From Pseudomonas sp. GCEP-101 (lineage in GTDB: Bacteria; Pseudomonadota; Gammaproteobacteria; Pseudomonadales; Pseudomonadaceae), in assembly GCF_025133575.1 (NCBI RefSeq), contig NZ_CP104011.1, forward strand, positions 4,534,965-4,598,964: a stretch of 64,000 nucleotides of DNA, written 5' to 3'. The notes beneath the pieces were generated by a model that saw only the letters and a list, made by a program, of their open reading frames with translations, made no database searches and was not told the origin of the DNA. Shown here in pieces: positions 49,467 through 57,725 of the stretch. The position numbers were made by a program, and so were the translations under genes. How positions within the stretch are numbered: the stretch's first letter is position 1; each line of letters starts with the position of its first letter.

Positions 49467-49988
49467 TCAGACCGCGACGCCGCGGATGATGGTGACGGTG
49501 CAGTTGTAGATGCGCGATTCCGCGCCCAGGCACCAGTTGACGTCGTTGTTGTTGAACGGCCGATACAGCGGCTCCTCGCTCTCGTTGCGGGTGCAGGCGC
49601 ATTGGGAGCAGCTGTGCTTACCGCAGCAGTCGTTGTAGGAAATGATGTAGTCCTTGCCATCCGCCGGGTTGCGGCAGGTGCCGATCCAGGTCACTTGCGA
49701 CGCATCGGTACCGGGTGGGCACGAGGTGGTGGTGCCGCCGCAGCAGGAGCAGAGGAAGCCGTCGATGGAGCAGTAGCGCCAGTAGTCGCAGCTGTTCGGG
49801 TCACCCGGGTCGCCGGCCTTGGGCGCTTCGGCGGCCAGGGCCTTGGAAGTGCGGTCGATCGGCAGGATGATCGGCAGGGCGGCGCCGGCCACCAGCAGCG
49901 AGCCGAAGCGGCCCAGCAGCTTGCGCCGCGAAGTGACGTTGGCCACCTGGCGGGAGGAGCGCTCGAACAGGTTGTCGAGGAATTTCAT
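49467..49988 (-). CDS. mauA: Amine dehydrogenase light (small) subunit, TTQ-bearing
   Basis: 173 aa. Twin-arginine-like leader (SRRKLLGRFGSLLVAGAALP). Mature part packed with cysteines: DYWRYCSIDGFLCSCCGGTT, VTWIGTCRNP, YNDCCGKHSCSQCACT, NWCLG, IYNCTV. The two tryptophans that become tryptophan tryptophylquinone are Trp101 (VTWIG) and Trp152 (NWCLG); their spacing of 51 equals Trp57/Trp108 of methylamine dehydrogenase and Trp109/Trp160 of aromatic amine dehydrogenase. Whether the substrate is methylamine or an aromatic amine (AauA) is open; cluster content favours the latter. Confidence 0.93.
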   Translation of the reverse strand: MKFLDNLFERSSRQVANVTSRRKLLGRFGSLLVAGAALPIILPIDRTSKALAAEAPKAGDPGDPNSCDYWRYCSIDGFLCSCCGGTTTSCPPGTDASQVTWIGTCRNPADGKDYIISYNDCCGKHSCSQCACTRNESEEPLYRPFNNNDVNWCLGAESRIYNCTVTIIRGVAV

Positions 49989-50005
49989 GCGTGTTCTCTC
50001 CGTGA

Positions 50006-50638
50006 TCAGTGGCTGTGGCCGTGGCTGGCGTCGTGGGTGTGCACGCCGTTGTGGCTGTGGCCATTCATGTACTGCTGCAGCGTGGCGCTGCCCAGGTGCT
50101 CGACCTCGAACAGGCTGTCCAGGTGCTCACGGGAATTCACCAGGCCCTTGGCGCGCAGGATGCCCTTGCTGTCGATCAGCGCGGCGTAGGGCAGCTTGCC
50201 GATCTGGTAGGTCATGCCCACTTCCGGGCCGACCACGTAGGCGGATTTCTCCAGGCCGTGCTCGGCGATCAGCGCCTGCTGGGCGGCCATGTCGCCGTCG
50301 CTGACGTAGATCACGTCCAGCTCGCCGGCCTTGTCCCTGGCGATGGACTTGATCGCCGGCAGCAGCGATTTGCAGATCGGGCAGGTCGGCGAGAGGAAGA
50401 ACAGCAGCTGGCCGCGCTCGCCTTCATAGCCGAAATTGACCGGACGACCGTGGCGGTCGGCGGCGGTGACTTTCGGGGCGGGCTCGTTGACCGCCACGCC
50501 CTTGTCGACCATCAGCGCGCCGGCCGGCGCGATGCGGCCGTGGAGGACGCCGATCTGGCGCACCAGCGCCATGACGGTGAAGGCGAGGGCGATGAGCAGC
50601 ACCCAGAGAAGAATGTTGGAAACGATCAGACCTTCCAT
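50006..50638 (-). CDS. mauD: MauD, thioredoxin-like maturation protein for the amine dehydrogenase
   Basis: 210 aa. N-terminal membrane anchor (SNILLWVLLIALAFTVMALV) and periplasmic thioredoxin fold with CPIC active site (LLFFLSPTCPICKSLLPAIK). MauD with MauE is needed to form the many disulfides of the light chain. Odd feature: the last 18 residues are His-rich (NGHSHNGVHTHDASHGHSH), not a standard part of the fold, perhaps metal-binding. It overlaps nothing but lies four bases after mauE, clearly co-transcribed. Confidence 0.92.
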   Translation of the reverse strand: MEGLIVSNILLWVLLIALAFTVMALVRQIGVLHGRIAPAGALMVDKGVAVNEPAPKVTAADRHGRPVNFGYEGERGQLLFFLSPTCPICKSLLPAIKSIARDKAGELDVIYVSDGDMAAQQALIAEHGLEKSAYVVGPEVGMTYQIGKLPYAALIDSKGILRAKGLVNSREHLDSLFEVEHLGSATLQQYMNGHSHNGVHTHDASHGHSH

Positions 50639-50642
50639 TTGT

Positions 50643-51182
50643 TCACCTTCCGATGAGTTTGAGCAGACGGGGATGATTGGCCAGCAGGCCATCGGCCGCG
50701 GCATACAGGAGCAGGGCGACAGCGCTGGCGGCGAGGATCACGAAGGCGTCGAACACGCCCATCTCGCGGGCCTGCGGTGCGCCGGCGGCGATCAGGGCGA
50801 GCGCGGCGATGATCGCGTTGCGCAGCAGCAGTACCGGGCGCAGCGGTTGCATCTGGCCGGGGCCGGAGCAGCCGCAGTCGATGTCGCGACGGCCGCGCCA
50901 GAGGTTGATGCCGATGGCGCCGGCATAGAACAGGATCAGCGCCGTGGCGGCCAGGGCTGCGGCGTGGCGGCTCGCCGGCACCAGCAGGGCGAAGGCGACG
51001 GCGCCTTCGACCAGCGGCAGCACGCGGGCCACCGGGCCCACCAGCGAGGCCGGCAGCAGGCCGTAGTCTTCGACCTGGCGGGCGAAGCGCATCGGCGCGC
51101 GCAGCTTGTGGCTGGCGGCGCTGGCGAGCAGCACCGCAACGGCCACCGCACTGGCGATGATCAGGATCGGATCGGAAAACAT
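50643..51182 (-). CDS. mauE: MauE, membrane partner of MauD
   Basis: 179 aa, four to five hydrophobic helices (ILIIASAVAVAVLLASAASH, LEGAVAFALLVPAS-like stretch, ALAATALILFYAGAIGINLW, FVILAASAVALLLYAAAD) and the conserved loop RDIDCGCSGPGQ with a CxC, DoxX-like. It probably relays electrons from the membrane to MauD during disulfide formation in the light chain. Order large subunit - mauE - mauD - light chain fits both mau and aau loci. Confidence 0.9.
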   Translation of the reverse strand: MFSDPILIIASAVAVAVLLASAASHKLRAPMRFARQVEDYGLLPASLVGPVARVLPLVEGAVAFALLVPASRHAAALAATALILFYAGAIGINLWRGRRDIDCGCSGPGQMQPLRPVLLLRNAIIAALALIAAGAPQAREMGVFDAFVILAASAVALLLYAAADGLLANHPRLLKLIGR

Positions 51183-51218
51183 TTCCGTACCTCTCGGGGA
51201 TGACGTTCTGGGAAAGGC

Positions 51219-52364
51219 TTAGTGGCTCAGGACCAGGATCGGCGTCTTGGCGATCTTGTCCATGGCGCCGTTGTACTTGCCGGTCTTCAGGTCGAAGATC
51301 TGCAGCCCGCCTTCGACGTCGGTGCCCAGCAGCAGCGGCTTGTCGTCGGTGGTGGCGTGGAGGCTCCACACCGGCTTGGGCGCTTCCAGGGTGGCGATCT
51401 TCTTCTGCGTCTTGAGGTCGTAGACCCAGATGAACGGGCTCGGGTCTTCCCATTTGCCGGGGGTGTGGGCCTCGTGCATCAGCACGTACAGGCGGTTCAG
51501 CCTGGGCGCTACCGCCATCAGCTGCCAGCCGCCGGTGCCCCAGCCTTTCTTGCGTTCTTCATCGGTGGTCAGCGACCAGCTCGGCAGCATCTTCGGCTTG
51601 TCGCCGGAGACGTCCACCGGCTTGACCACGCCGTCGGTGGTCACGAAGAAGTAGGTCTCGCCCACGGCCAGGCCGCGTTCGTTGAGCTTCTCCTTGTTCG
51701 GGTCGAAGAACGGCGTCTGGCTGCGACCGACTTCCTTGCCGTCGTCGCCGATCCGGGTGATCTGCAGCTGACCGTCACCGCACAGCGAAGCGAAGGCGCG
51801 TTTGCCCACCGGGTAGTTGAGCACGCAGCCGCTGATGGCGATTTCGCTGGCGACCTTCTTCGCCTGCGTGTCGACCACGGTGACCGAGGTGGACGGGGTG
51901 AAGTTGTAGATGTAGACGAAGCGGTCGTCGGAGCTGGTGCCCAGGGCGTACTTCTGGGTCAGGATCGAGGCGCGCTTGGCCGGGATTTCCACTTCCCAGG
52001 TCGGGCGCAGGTTCGAGGTGTCCCAGGCGGTCAGCACGTCGGTGCGCACGCCGCGGGTGCCGCGGGAGTAGAAGGTATCGGCGGAATACAGGGTCTTGGC
52101 GTCGTGGCTCAGGGTGGACGGCGCGACGAAACCGGTGCTGACCATGCCCAGCATCTTCTTCTGCTCGGGGTCGACCACGGTGACGCGGCCGGCGATGAAG
52201 TTCTCGAACTCCACGTCGACGATGTAGGCGCGGTGCGGCGAGGGCGGGAATGGCAAGACGGTCTCACCGATGCTCTCGGTCGGCAGCTCGGCCTGGGCTG
52301 CGCCCATCGCGAGGCACGTTGCCAGCGCGAGGATCGATGGAGCGAGGAACCTGGCGACGCTCAT
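51219..52364 (-). CDS. mauB: Amine dehydrogenase heavy (large) subunit
   Basis: 381 aa with signal peptide (LAPSILALATCLAMGAAQAE). Seven-bladed propeller of the amine dehydrogenase heavy chain: PHRAYIVDVEFENFIAGRVT, KKMLGMVSTGFVAPSTLSHD, YSADTFYSRGTRGVRTDVLT, WDTSNLRPTWEVEIPAKRAS, RLYVLMHEAH, FIWVYDLKTQKKIATLEAPK. Together with the light chain it forms the periplasmic a2b2 enzyme that deaminates primary amines to aldehydes. No mauF, mauC, mauG, mauJ, mauM or mauN genes are visible, as in the aauBEDA cluster of aromatic amine dehydrogenase, so I lean toward an aromatic amine such as phenylethylamine or tyramine. Confidence 0.88.
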   Translation of the reverse strand: MSVARFLAPSILALATCLAMGAAQAELPTESIGETVLPFPPSPHRAYIVDVEFENFIAGRVTVVDPEQKKMLGMVSTGFVAPSTLSHDAKTLYSADTFYSRGTRGVRTDVLTAWDTSNLRPTWEVEIPAKRASILTQKYALGTSSDDRFVYIYNFTPSTSVTVVDTQAKKVASEIAISGCVLNYPVGKRAFASLCGDGQLQITRIGDDGKEVGRSQTPFFDPNKEKLNERGLAVGETYFFVTTDGVVKPVDVSGDKPKMLPSWSLTTDEERKKGWGTGGWQLMAVAPRLNRLYVLMHEAHTPGKWEDPSPFIWVYDLKTQKKIATLEAPKPVWSLHATTDDKPLLLGTDVEGGLQIFDLKTGKYNGAMDKIAKTPILVLSH

Positions 52365-52700
52365 TGGCGGGTACTCCCTTTTTCTTGTTGGCGGGCTTTC
52401 GGTTGTTTTCAGGCCGCCTGCCCAGCGCAGGCAGCGGACGGAACAGTGAGCAGAGTCTGCCTGCGTCGGGGCAGGGCGGACTTGTTGTCCGTGCCATTTC
52501 CTTGTCTGGGGGTGACAGCGTGTCGCAGGCAGAAAGTGCAGACCGCCGCTGCGCTTCGCGGCAGGAATTCCGCCGAACGGCAGTGATTAATGTCAGGGGA
52601 TTCGCCTGTTTTGGTGCGAAAAGGCTGCAGAGTGCCCCGAAAATCCGCACAATGCACATTTGAGCTATCTTGAAACGCCGTTACGCCCACCGGAAGTGTG

Positions 52701-52721
52701 CATTGTGAACAGTTCACAATG
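52701..52721. promoter_or_regulatory. Perfect 21-bp palindrome, likely operator for codB operon
   Basis: Arms CATTGTGAAC and GTTCACAATG around one A. A half site CACAATG also occurs at 52652-52658. It lies 104 bp before codB and 340 bp before the divergent amine dehydrogenase gene. The PucR-family regulator inside the operon is the obvious candidate ligand. The rest of the 52365-52824 gap shows no gene. Confidence 0.65.
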
Positions 52722-52824
52722 TTCGTCATGCTCAAAATTTCCGCGTCGTTCCTGATTGGCTTTTCCGGCCCGCTATTTGCGTTGGCCGGGAGTCTTCAAC
52801 CAATCCTCGCGGAGATCCCCCTGT

Positions 52825-54084
52825 ATGAGTTCCCCCAGTGAATTCCCCCTGAGCGCGACGCCCAGGGAAGGGCGCAAGGGCCTGCTGCCCATCGCCATGG
52901 TCCTGTTCAGCTTCACCTTCTTCACCGGCACCATGTTCGCCGGCGGCAAGATCGGCATGGCCTTCGACTTCGTCGACATGCTCTGGGTCGCCTTCATCGG
53001 CAACGTGCTGCTGGCCGTCTATGCCGCCGCCCTGGGCCTGATCGCCTCGCGCAGCGGCCTGAACACCGTGCTGATGGGGCGCTTCTGCTTCGGCGAGCGC
53101 GGCAGCAAGCTGTCCGACTTCCTCCTCGGCTTCGCCGAACTGGGCTGGTACGCCTGGGGCACCGCCACCGTGGCCATCGTGCTGGTGAAGATGCTGGCCC
53201 TGCCGCAGTGGCTGAACATCCCGCTGATGGTGGTGTTCGGCCTGTTGTTCTCGGTCACCGCGATCATCGGCTTCAAGGGCCTGGACATCATGTCCCGCGT
53301 GTCGGTACCGCTGATGTTCATCCTGCTGGTGGCGTCCATGGTCATCGCCACCGGCGCGGCCGGCGGCTGGAGCGGCCTGCTGGCGAAGGAACCGAGCCAG
53401 ACCCTGACCTTCTCTGCCGCCGTGACCATGGTCTTCGGCACCTTCGCCAGCGGCGCGACCCAGGCCACCAACTGGACCCGCATGGCCCGCAGCGGGCGCA
53501 TCGCGGTGATCGCCAGCGTGGTCGCCTTCCTCATCGGCAACGGCCTGATGATCGTCGCCGGCGCCTGGTGCGCCATCGTCTACCAGAACGCCGACATCGT
53601 CGAAGTGATGGTGCTGCAGGGCCTGTCGTTCGCCGCGGTCATCATGCTCTGCCTGAACCTGTGGACCATCCAGGGGCCGACCATCTACAACGTCTCCGCC
53701 GCCGCCTGCCACCTGGTGCGCAGCGAGCGCCGCCGCACCATGACCCTGCTGGCCGCCGGCATCGGCATCATCCTCGCGATCGGCGGCATGTACGAATGGC
53801 TGATCCCCTTCCTCGTGCTGTTGGGCTCGATCATCCCGCCGCTGGGTGGCGTGATCATGGCCGACTACTGGTACCGCAATCGCGGTGAGTACCCGGCGCT
53901 GGTGGGCAGCCACATCCCGGCGTTCAACGTCTCGGGCCTGGTGTCCTACGCGGTGGGCGCGGGCCTGGCCTACGCCTCGCCGTGGATCGCGCCGCTGGTG
54001 GGCATCGCCGCATCGGCCCTGTGCTACATCGTCCTCACCGAAGTCACCCGCGCCCGCGCGCCGGTGGCCGAGCCGCGCGCTTGA
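52825..54084 (+). CDS. codB: Cytosine permease CodB (NCS1 family)
   Basis: 419 aa with 12 predicted helices and NCS1 features (FFTGTMFAGGKIGMAFDFVD, NTVLMGRFCFGERGSKLSDF, GFAELGWYAWGTATVAIVL, FASGATQATNWTRMARSGRI, PLGGVIMADYWYRNRGEYPA). It imports cytosine with a cation. The frame is open further upstream, but Met52825 begins the conserved part. Its stop TGA overlaps the TTG start of the PucR regulator, and codA follows. Confidence 0.93.
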   Translation: MSSPSEFPLSATPREGRKGLLPIAMVLFSFTFFTGTMFAGGKIGMAFDFVDMLWVAFIGNVLLAVYAAALGLIASRSGLNTVLMGRFCFGERGSKLSDFLLGFAELGWYAWGTATVAIVLVKMLALPQWLNIPLMVVFGLLFSVTAIIGFKGLDIMSRVSVPLMFILLVASMVIATGAAGGWSGLLAKEPSQTLTFSAAVTMVFGTFASGATQATNWTRMARSGRIAVIASVVAFLIGNGLMIVAGAWCAIVYQNADIVEVMVLQGLSFAAVIMLCLNLWTIQGPTIYNVSAAACHLVRSERRRTMTLLAAGIGIILAIGGMYEWLIPFLVLLGSIIPPLGGVIMADYWYRNRGEYPALVGSHIPAFNVSGLVSYAVGAGLAYASPWIAPLVGIAASALCYIVLTEVTRARAPVAEPRA

Positions 54085-55292
54085 GCCTGAGCGTCGAGGA
54101 AATCCTCCGCCTGCCGGGGCTGGAAAGCCTCGCGCTGCGGGCCGGCGCGCGCAACGTGCATCGCAGCGTGCGCTGGTCCTACGTGGCAGAGAACGTCGGC
54201 ATCGCCGACTGGGTGATGGGCGGCGAGCTGGTGTTCGTCACCGGCATCAACCACAGCCGCGACGAAGCCAACCTGCTGCAGCTGGTGCGCGAAGGCGTCG
54301 CCAGCGGCATCGCCGGCATCGTCATCCTCACGGGCGATGAGTTCATCCAGCGCATTCCCGATTCCGTGGTGCAGCTCGCCGAGACCGAAGGCCTGCCGCT
54401 GATCGAGCAGCCCTACGCGCTGAAGATGGTCATCGTCACCCACCTGATCGGCACGGCGCTGGTGCAGATGACCCAGGTGAAGACTTCGCGCCGCGACATC
54501 CTCGGCCAACTGCTCAGCGGCGACTTCCCCAGCCTGGAGATCGTCCGCCGCCGCGCCCGGCACCTGGAGCTGCCGCTGGAAACGCCCCGACGCCTGGTGG
54601 CGCTGCGGCTGTCGGGCGTCGACCGGCTGTTCCAGCAGCACGCGCCGGAGGAGGCCGAGCGCGCCCTGCAGTTGACCCGCCAGCGCCTGCTCGACCACCT
54701 GGAGAACTGGCAGCAGGCGCGCCCCGAGCGCCTGCCGGTGGTGATCCAGGGCGACCTGTTCGTGCTGCTCCTGGCGGACGTCGAGCGGGCCGAGCTGCAC
54801 GCCCTGGCCGCCGAACTGCAACAGGACCTGGCGCCGTTGCGTGCCTATCTCGGGTTGTCTGCCCGCGCCGATTCCTGCGCCGAATTCCCCCGCGCGCTGC
54901 TCGAAGCCCGCCAGGCGCTCGACGTCGCCGAAGGCATGCAGGCGCCCGGCGGCTTCTGCGACTACCGTGAGCTGGGCGTGCTGCGCCTGCTGCGGGCGAT
55001 CCCCGATCGCGCGGTGGTCGAGCAGTTCATGAAGGACACCCTCGGCCCGCTCATGGAGCCGGGCCGCAAACAGCCGCACCTGCTGATCGAGACGCTCGAC
55101 GCGCTGGTCCAGGAAAACGGCAATGCGCTCAAGGCGGCACAGCGCCTGGGCATCCACCGCAACACCCTGAACCAGCGGATCGCGCGCATCGAGACCCTCA
55201 GCGGCCAGTCCCTGGACGACGCGCAATTCCGCCTGAATACCTCCGTGGCGCTGCTCATCTGGCGCATGTCCGCTGCGCCGCGCCACGAATAG
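54081..55292 (+). CDS. PucR-family transcriptional regulator of the cytosine operon
   Basis: 403 aa from a TTG start overlapping the codB stop (TTGA). N-terminal PucR domain (SVEEILRLPGLESLALRAGA, VHRSVRWSYVAENVGIADWV, ELVFVTGINHSRDEANLLQL, IAGIVILTGDEFIQRIPDSV), middle region, and C-terminal PucR HTH (LIETLDALVQENGNALKAAQ, RLGIHRNTLNQRIARIETLS). PucR proteins respond to purine or related metabolites; here it probably activates codB-codA on cytosine. No strong ribosome site, suggesting translational coupling to codB. Confidence 0.88.
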   Translation: MSLSVEEILRLPGLESLALRAGARNVHRSVRWSYVAENVGIADWVMGGELVFVTGINHSRDEANLLQLVREGVASGIAGIVILTGDEFIQRIPDSVVQLAETEGLPLIEQPYALKMVIVTHLIGTALVQMTQVKTSRRDILGQLLSGDFPSLEIVRRRARHLELPLETPRRLVALRLSGVDRLFQQHAPEEAERALQLTRQRLLDHLENWQQARPERLPVVIQGDLFVLLLADVERAELHALAAELQQDLAPLRAYLGLSARADSCAEFPRALLEARQALDVAEGMQAPGGFCDYRELGVLRLLRAIPDRAVVEQFMKDTLGPLMEPGRKQPHLLIETLDALVQENGNALKAAQRLGIHRNTLNQRIARIETLSGQSLDDAQFRLNTSVALLIWRMSAAPRHE

Positions 55293-55313
55293 CCTGAAGA
55301 GGAAGAAAAGCCC

Positions 55314-56555
55314 ATGAAGATCATCAACGCCTCGCTGCGCAAGCAGACCGGCCTGTTCACCATCCGCTGCGACGGCGACGTCATCGCCGAGGTCGTGCCG
55401 CAAGCCGGCACCGTAGCCGCCAGCGGCGACGACATCGACGCCCGTGGCAACCTCGCCATCGCCCCGCTGGTGGAGCCGCACATCCACCTCGACGCGACGC
55501 TTACCGCCGGCGAGCCGGAATGGAACATGAGCGGCACCCTGTTCGAGGGCATCGAGCGCTGGGCCCAGCGCAAGGAAACCATCACCCATGAGGACACCAA
55601 GTCCCGCGCCCACACCACCCTCCGCATGCTGGCCGCCCACGGCATCCAGCACGTGCGCACCCACGTCGACGTGACCGACCCGACCCTGGCCGCGCTCAAG
55701 GCCATGGTGGAAGTTCGCGAAGAAGCGCGGCACCTGGTGGACCTGCAGATCGTCGCCTTCCCGCAGGAGGGCATCGAGTCCTACGAGGGCGGCCGCGAGC
55801 TGATGGAAGAGGCGATCCGCCTCGGCGCGGACGTGGTCGGCGGCATCCCGCACTTCGAGAACACCCGCGAGCAGGGCGTCAGCTCGATCAAGTTCCTGAT
55901 GGACCTGGCCGAGCGCACCGGCTGCCTGGTGGACGTGCACTGCGACGAGACCGACGACCCCAACTCGCGCTTCCTCGAAGTGCTTGCCGAAGAAGCCCGC
56001 GTGCGCGGCATGGGCGGCCGCGTCACGGCCAGCCACACCACCGCGATGGGCTCCTACGACAACGCGTACTGCTCCAAGCTGTTCCGCCTGCTCAAGCGCT
56101 CGGGCATCAACTTCGTGTCGTGCCCGACCGAAAGCATCCACCTGCAGGGCCGCTTCGACACCTTCCCGAAACGCCGCGGCGTGACCCGCGTGGCCGAGCT
56201 GGACCGCGCCGGCATGAACGTCTGCTTCGGCCAGGACTCGATCAAGGACCCGTGGTACCCGCTGGGCAACGGCAACATCCTGCGCGTGCTGGATGCTGGC
56301 CTGCACATCTGCCACATGATGGGCTTCGAGGACCTGCAGCGCGCGCTGGACCTGGTCACCGACAACAGCGCCCGCGCGCTGAACCTGGGCGCGCGCTACG
56401 GCATCGCCGCCGGCCGTCCGGCCAACCTGCTGGTGCTGGGGGTGGAGAACGACTACGAGGCGGTGCGCCAGCAGACCAAGGCGCTGTATTCGATCCGCAA
56501 CGGCCGCGTGCTGATGAAGCGTGAGCCGGAGCGGGTGGAGCTGGTCGACGGCTGA
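55314..56555 (+). CDS. codA: Cytosine deaminase CodA
   Basis: 413 aa amidohydrolase. Metal motif PHIHLDATLTAGEPEWNMSG, then VDVHCDETDDPNSRFLEVLA with the catalytic Glu, TASHTTAMGSYDNAYCSKLF, and FGQDSIKDPWYPLGNGN carrying the metal Asp. It deaminates cytosine to uracil and ammonia in the cytoplasm. Length and all motifs match E. coli CodA. Third gene of codB-PucR-codA, 22 bp behind the regulator with a GAGGAAG site. Confidence 0.95.
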   Translation: MKIINASLRKQTGLFTIRCDGDVIAEVVPQAGTVAASGDDIDARGNLAIAPLVEPHIHLDATLTAGEPEWNMSGTLFEGIERWAQRKETITHEDTKSRAHTTLRMLAAHGIQHVRTHVDVTDPTLAALKAMVEVREEARHLVDLQIVAFPQEGIESYEGGRELMEEAIRLGADVVGGIPHFENTREQGVSSIKFLMDLAERTGCLVDVHCDETDDPNSRFLEVLAEEARVRGMGGRVTASHTTAMGSYDNAYCSKLFRLLKRSGINFVSCPTESIHLQGRFDTFPKRRGVTRVAELDRAGMNVCFGQDSIKDPWYPLGNGNILRVLDAGLHICHMMGFEDLQRALDLVTDNSARALNLGARYGIAAGRPANLLVLGVENDYEAVRQQTKALYSIRNGRVLMKREPERVELVDG

Positions 56556-56562
56556 TCGGCTT

Positions 56563-57012
56563 TTCGCAGGAGCGAGCTTGCTCGCGAACCTGGCCTCGCA
56601 GCGGGGCTGTTCGCGAGCAAGCTCGCTCCTACAATAGCCCTTACTCTGCATGTGGTGGACGGCACCTGGCTGCAGGCCAGGGCGCCGGACGTGTTGGCAT
56701 GCGTAGGAGCGGACTCTGTCCGCGATAGGCTCGAAACGCGCCGGAGCACATCGCGGACGGAGTCCGCTCCTACAGGATCAAGAGCCCTCGCCCTGATGGG
56801 AGAGGGGACCGTTCGGTGCAGGATGAAACTATCGCATCAGCCGGCACGGACGGCTCCCTCTCCCTCTGGGAGAGGGCTGGGGTGAGGGCTGCACCGGCAC
56901 GTGCTGGCCCAGCCTTTCGGCGGATAACCCGTTCCGGGTCATGCGCCCTACGACAGCGGTCGGTCAGCGCCGTAGGGCGAATAACGCCGAAGACATTATC
57001 CGCCGCAGGCGC
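56563..57012. repeat. Dense repeat block after codA (three families)
   Basis: A GAGC-stem REPIN (56568-56634), a GGAC-stem REPIN (56703-56774), a CCCTCTCC-type block (56795-56890, closely similar to 33401-33497) and a pair of GTAGGGCG-type repeats (about 56922-56951 and 56970-57003). The 56556-57022 gap contains no gene. Confidence 0.85.
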
Positions 57013-57022
57013 GGGTGCCCGC

Positions 57023-57457
57023 TCAGGGCTCCATCGCCATCCCCACCCCGAAGCGGTTCCAGGCATTGATGGTGGCGATCGCCAGTGTCAGGTTGACGAT
57101 CTCCGCCTCGCTGAAGTGCTCGCGCAGGGCGTCGAACTGGTCCTGCGGGGCGTGTTTTTCCGGCAGGCGGGTGAGGCTTTCCACCCAGGCCAGCGCGGCG
57201 CGCTCGCGGTCGGTGAAGAAGCGGGTTTCCGCCCAGACGCTCAGGGTCTGCAGCCGCGCCTCGGTCTCGCCGGCCTTGCGTGCGTCGTTGGCGTGCATGT
57301 TCACGCAGTAGGCGCAGCCGTTGATCTGCGAGGCGCGCAGGCGCACCAGTTCCAGCAGCGAGGTTTCCAGGCCGGATCTGGCCAGGGCCTGTTCCAGGCC
57401 GAGCATGGCCTTGTAGGCGTCGGGGGCGGCCTTGGGCCATTCGATTCGTGCGCTCAT
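57023..57457 (-). CDS. AhpD/carboxymuconolactone decarboxylase-family protein
   Basis: 144 aa. All-helical AhpD-like fold with the active motif GCAYCVNMHANDARKAGE (CxxC-xxxH), the thiol pair used for peroxidase or disulfide exchange chemistry. LLELVRLRASQINGCAYCVN precedes it. It most resembles YkkA/YciW-type single-domain members; substrate unknown. Monocistronic, convergent toward the repeat block, divergent from the pedF region. Confidence 0.9.
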   Translation of the reverse strand: MSARIEWPKAAPDAYKAMLGLEQALARSGLETSLLELVRLRASQINGCAYCVNMHANDARKAGETEARLQTLSVWAETRFFTDRERAALAWVESLTRLPEKHAPQDQFDALREHFSEAEIVNLTLAIATINAWNRFGVGMAMEP

Positions 57458-57598
57458 GGCAATCTCCAGTGGGGCCCGCGGGAGTGCGGGAATGGGGCTA
57501 CGTTACCGCCGGCGCCGCGCCCATCGAATAGCCAATTTCCGGCAATACCGGCAGACCAATGCAGGCCACGCAGCGGCGCTGGCCGCCCGCCGTTCTAG

Positions 57599-57611
57599 TA
57601 CCAAGGGAGTA
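57599..57611 (+). promoter_or_regulatory. Shared ped-regulon motif, copy 1
   Basis: TACCAAGGGAGTA, 114 bp before the pedF start and 58 bp before a -10-like TACCAT (57657-57662). Related motifs with similar spacing stand before pedH and the aldehyde dehydrogenase. Confidence 0.6.
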
Positions 57612-57725
57612 GGCGGGAGCATCCAAAGCAGGATTCGGCCGCCGGCCGCGCGTTCTTACCATCTCCTCACAGGCGTCGTTCCGTGCGCCGTGCCTTGCCA
57701 AGCATCTCGATGAGAGGATGAAGTG

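Noticed and set aside
52480..52500. Sigma-54-like -24 element TGGCACGG on the minus strand upstream of the amine dehydrogenase genes
   Set aside because: The -12 GC element at correct spacing is missing.
54024..56651. Minus-strand open frame of 875 codons opposite the PucR and codA genes
   Set aside because: Antisense shadow; codA and the PucR regulator are complete on the plus strand.
56563..57012. Possible CRISPR array because of closely spaced repeats
   Set aside because: The units are inverted palindromic REPs and two other repeat families without constant spacers; no cas genes.
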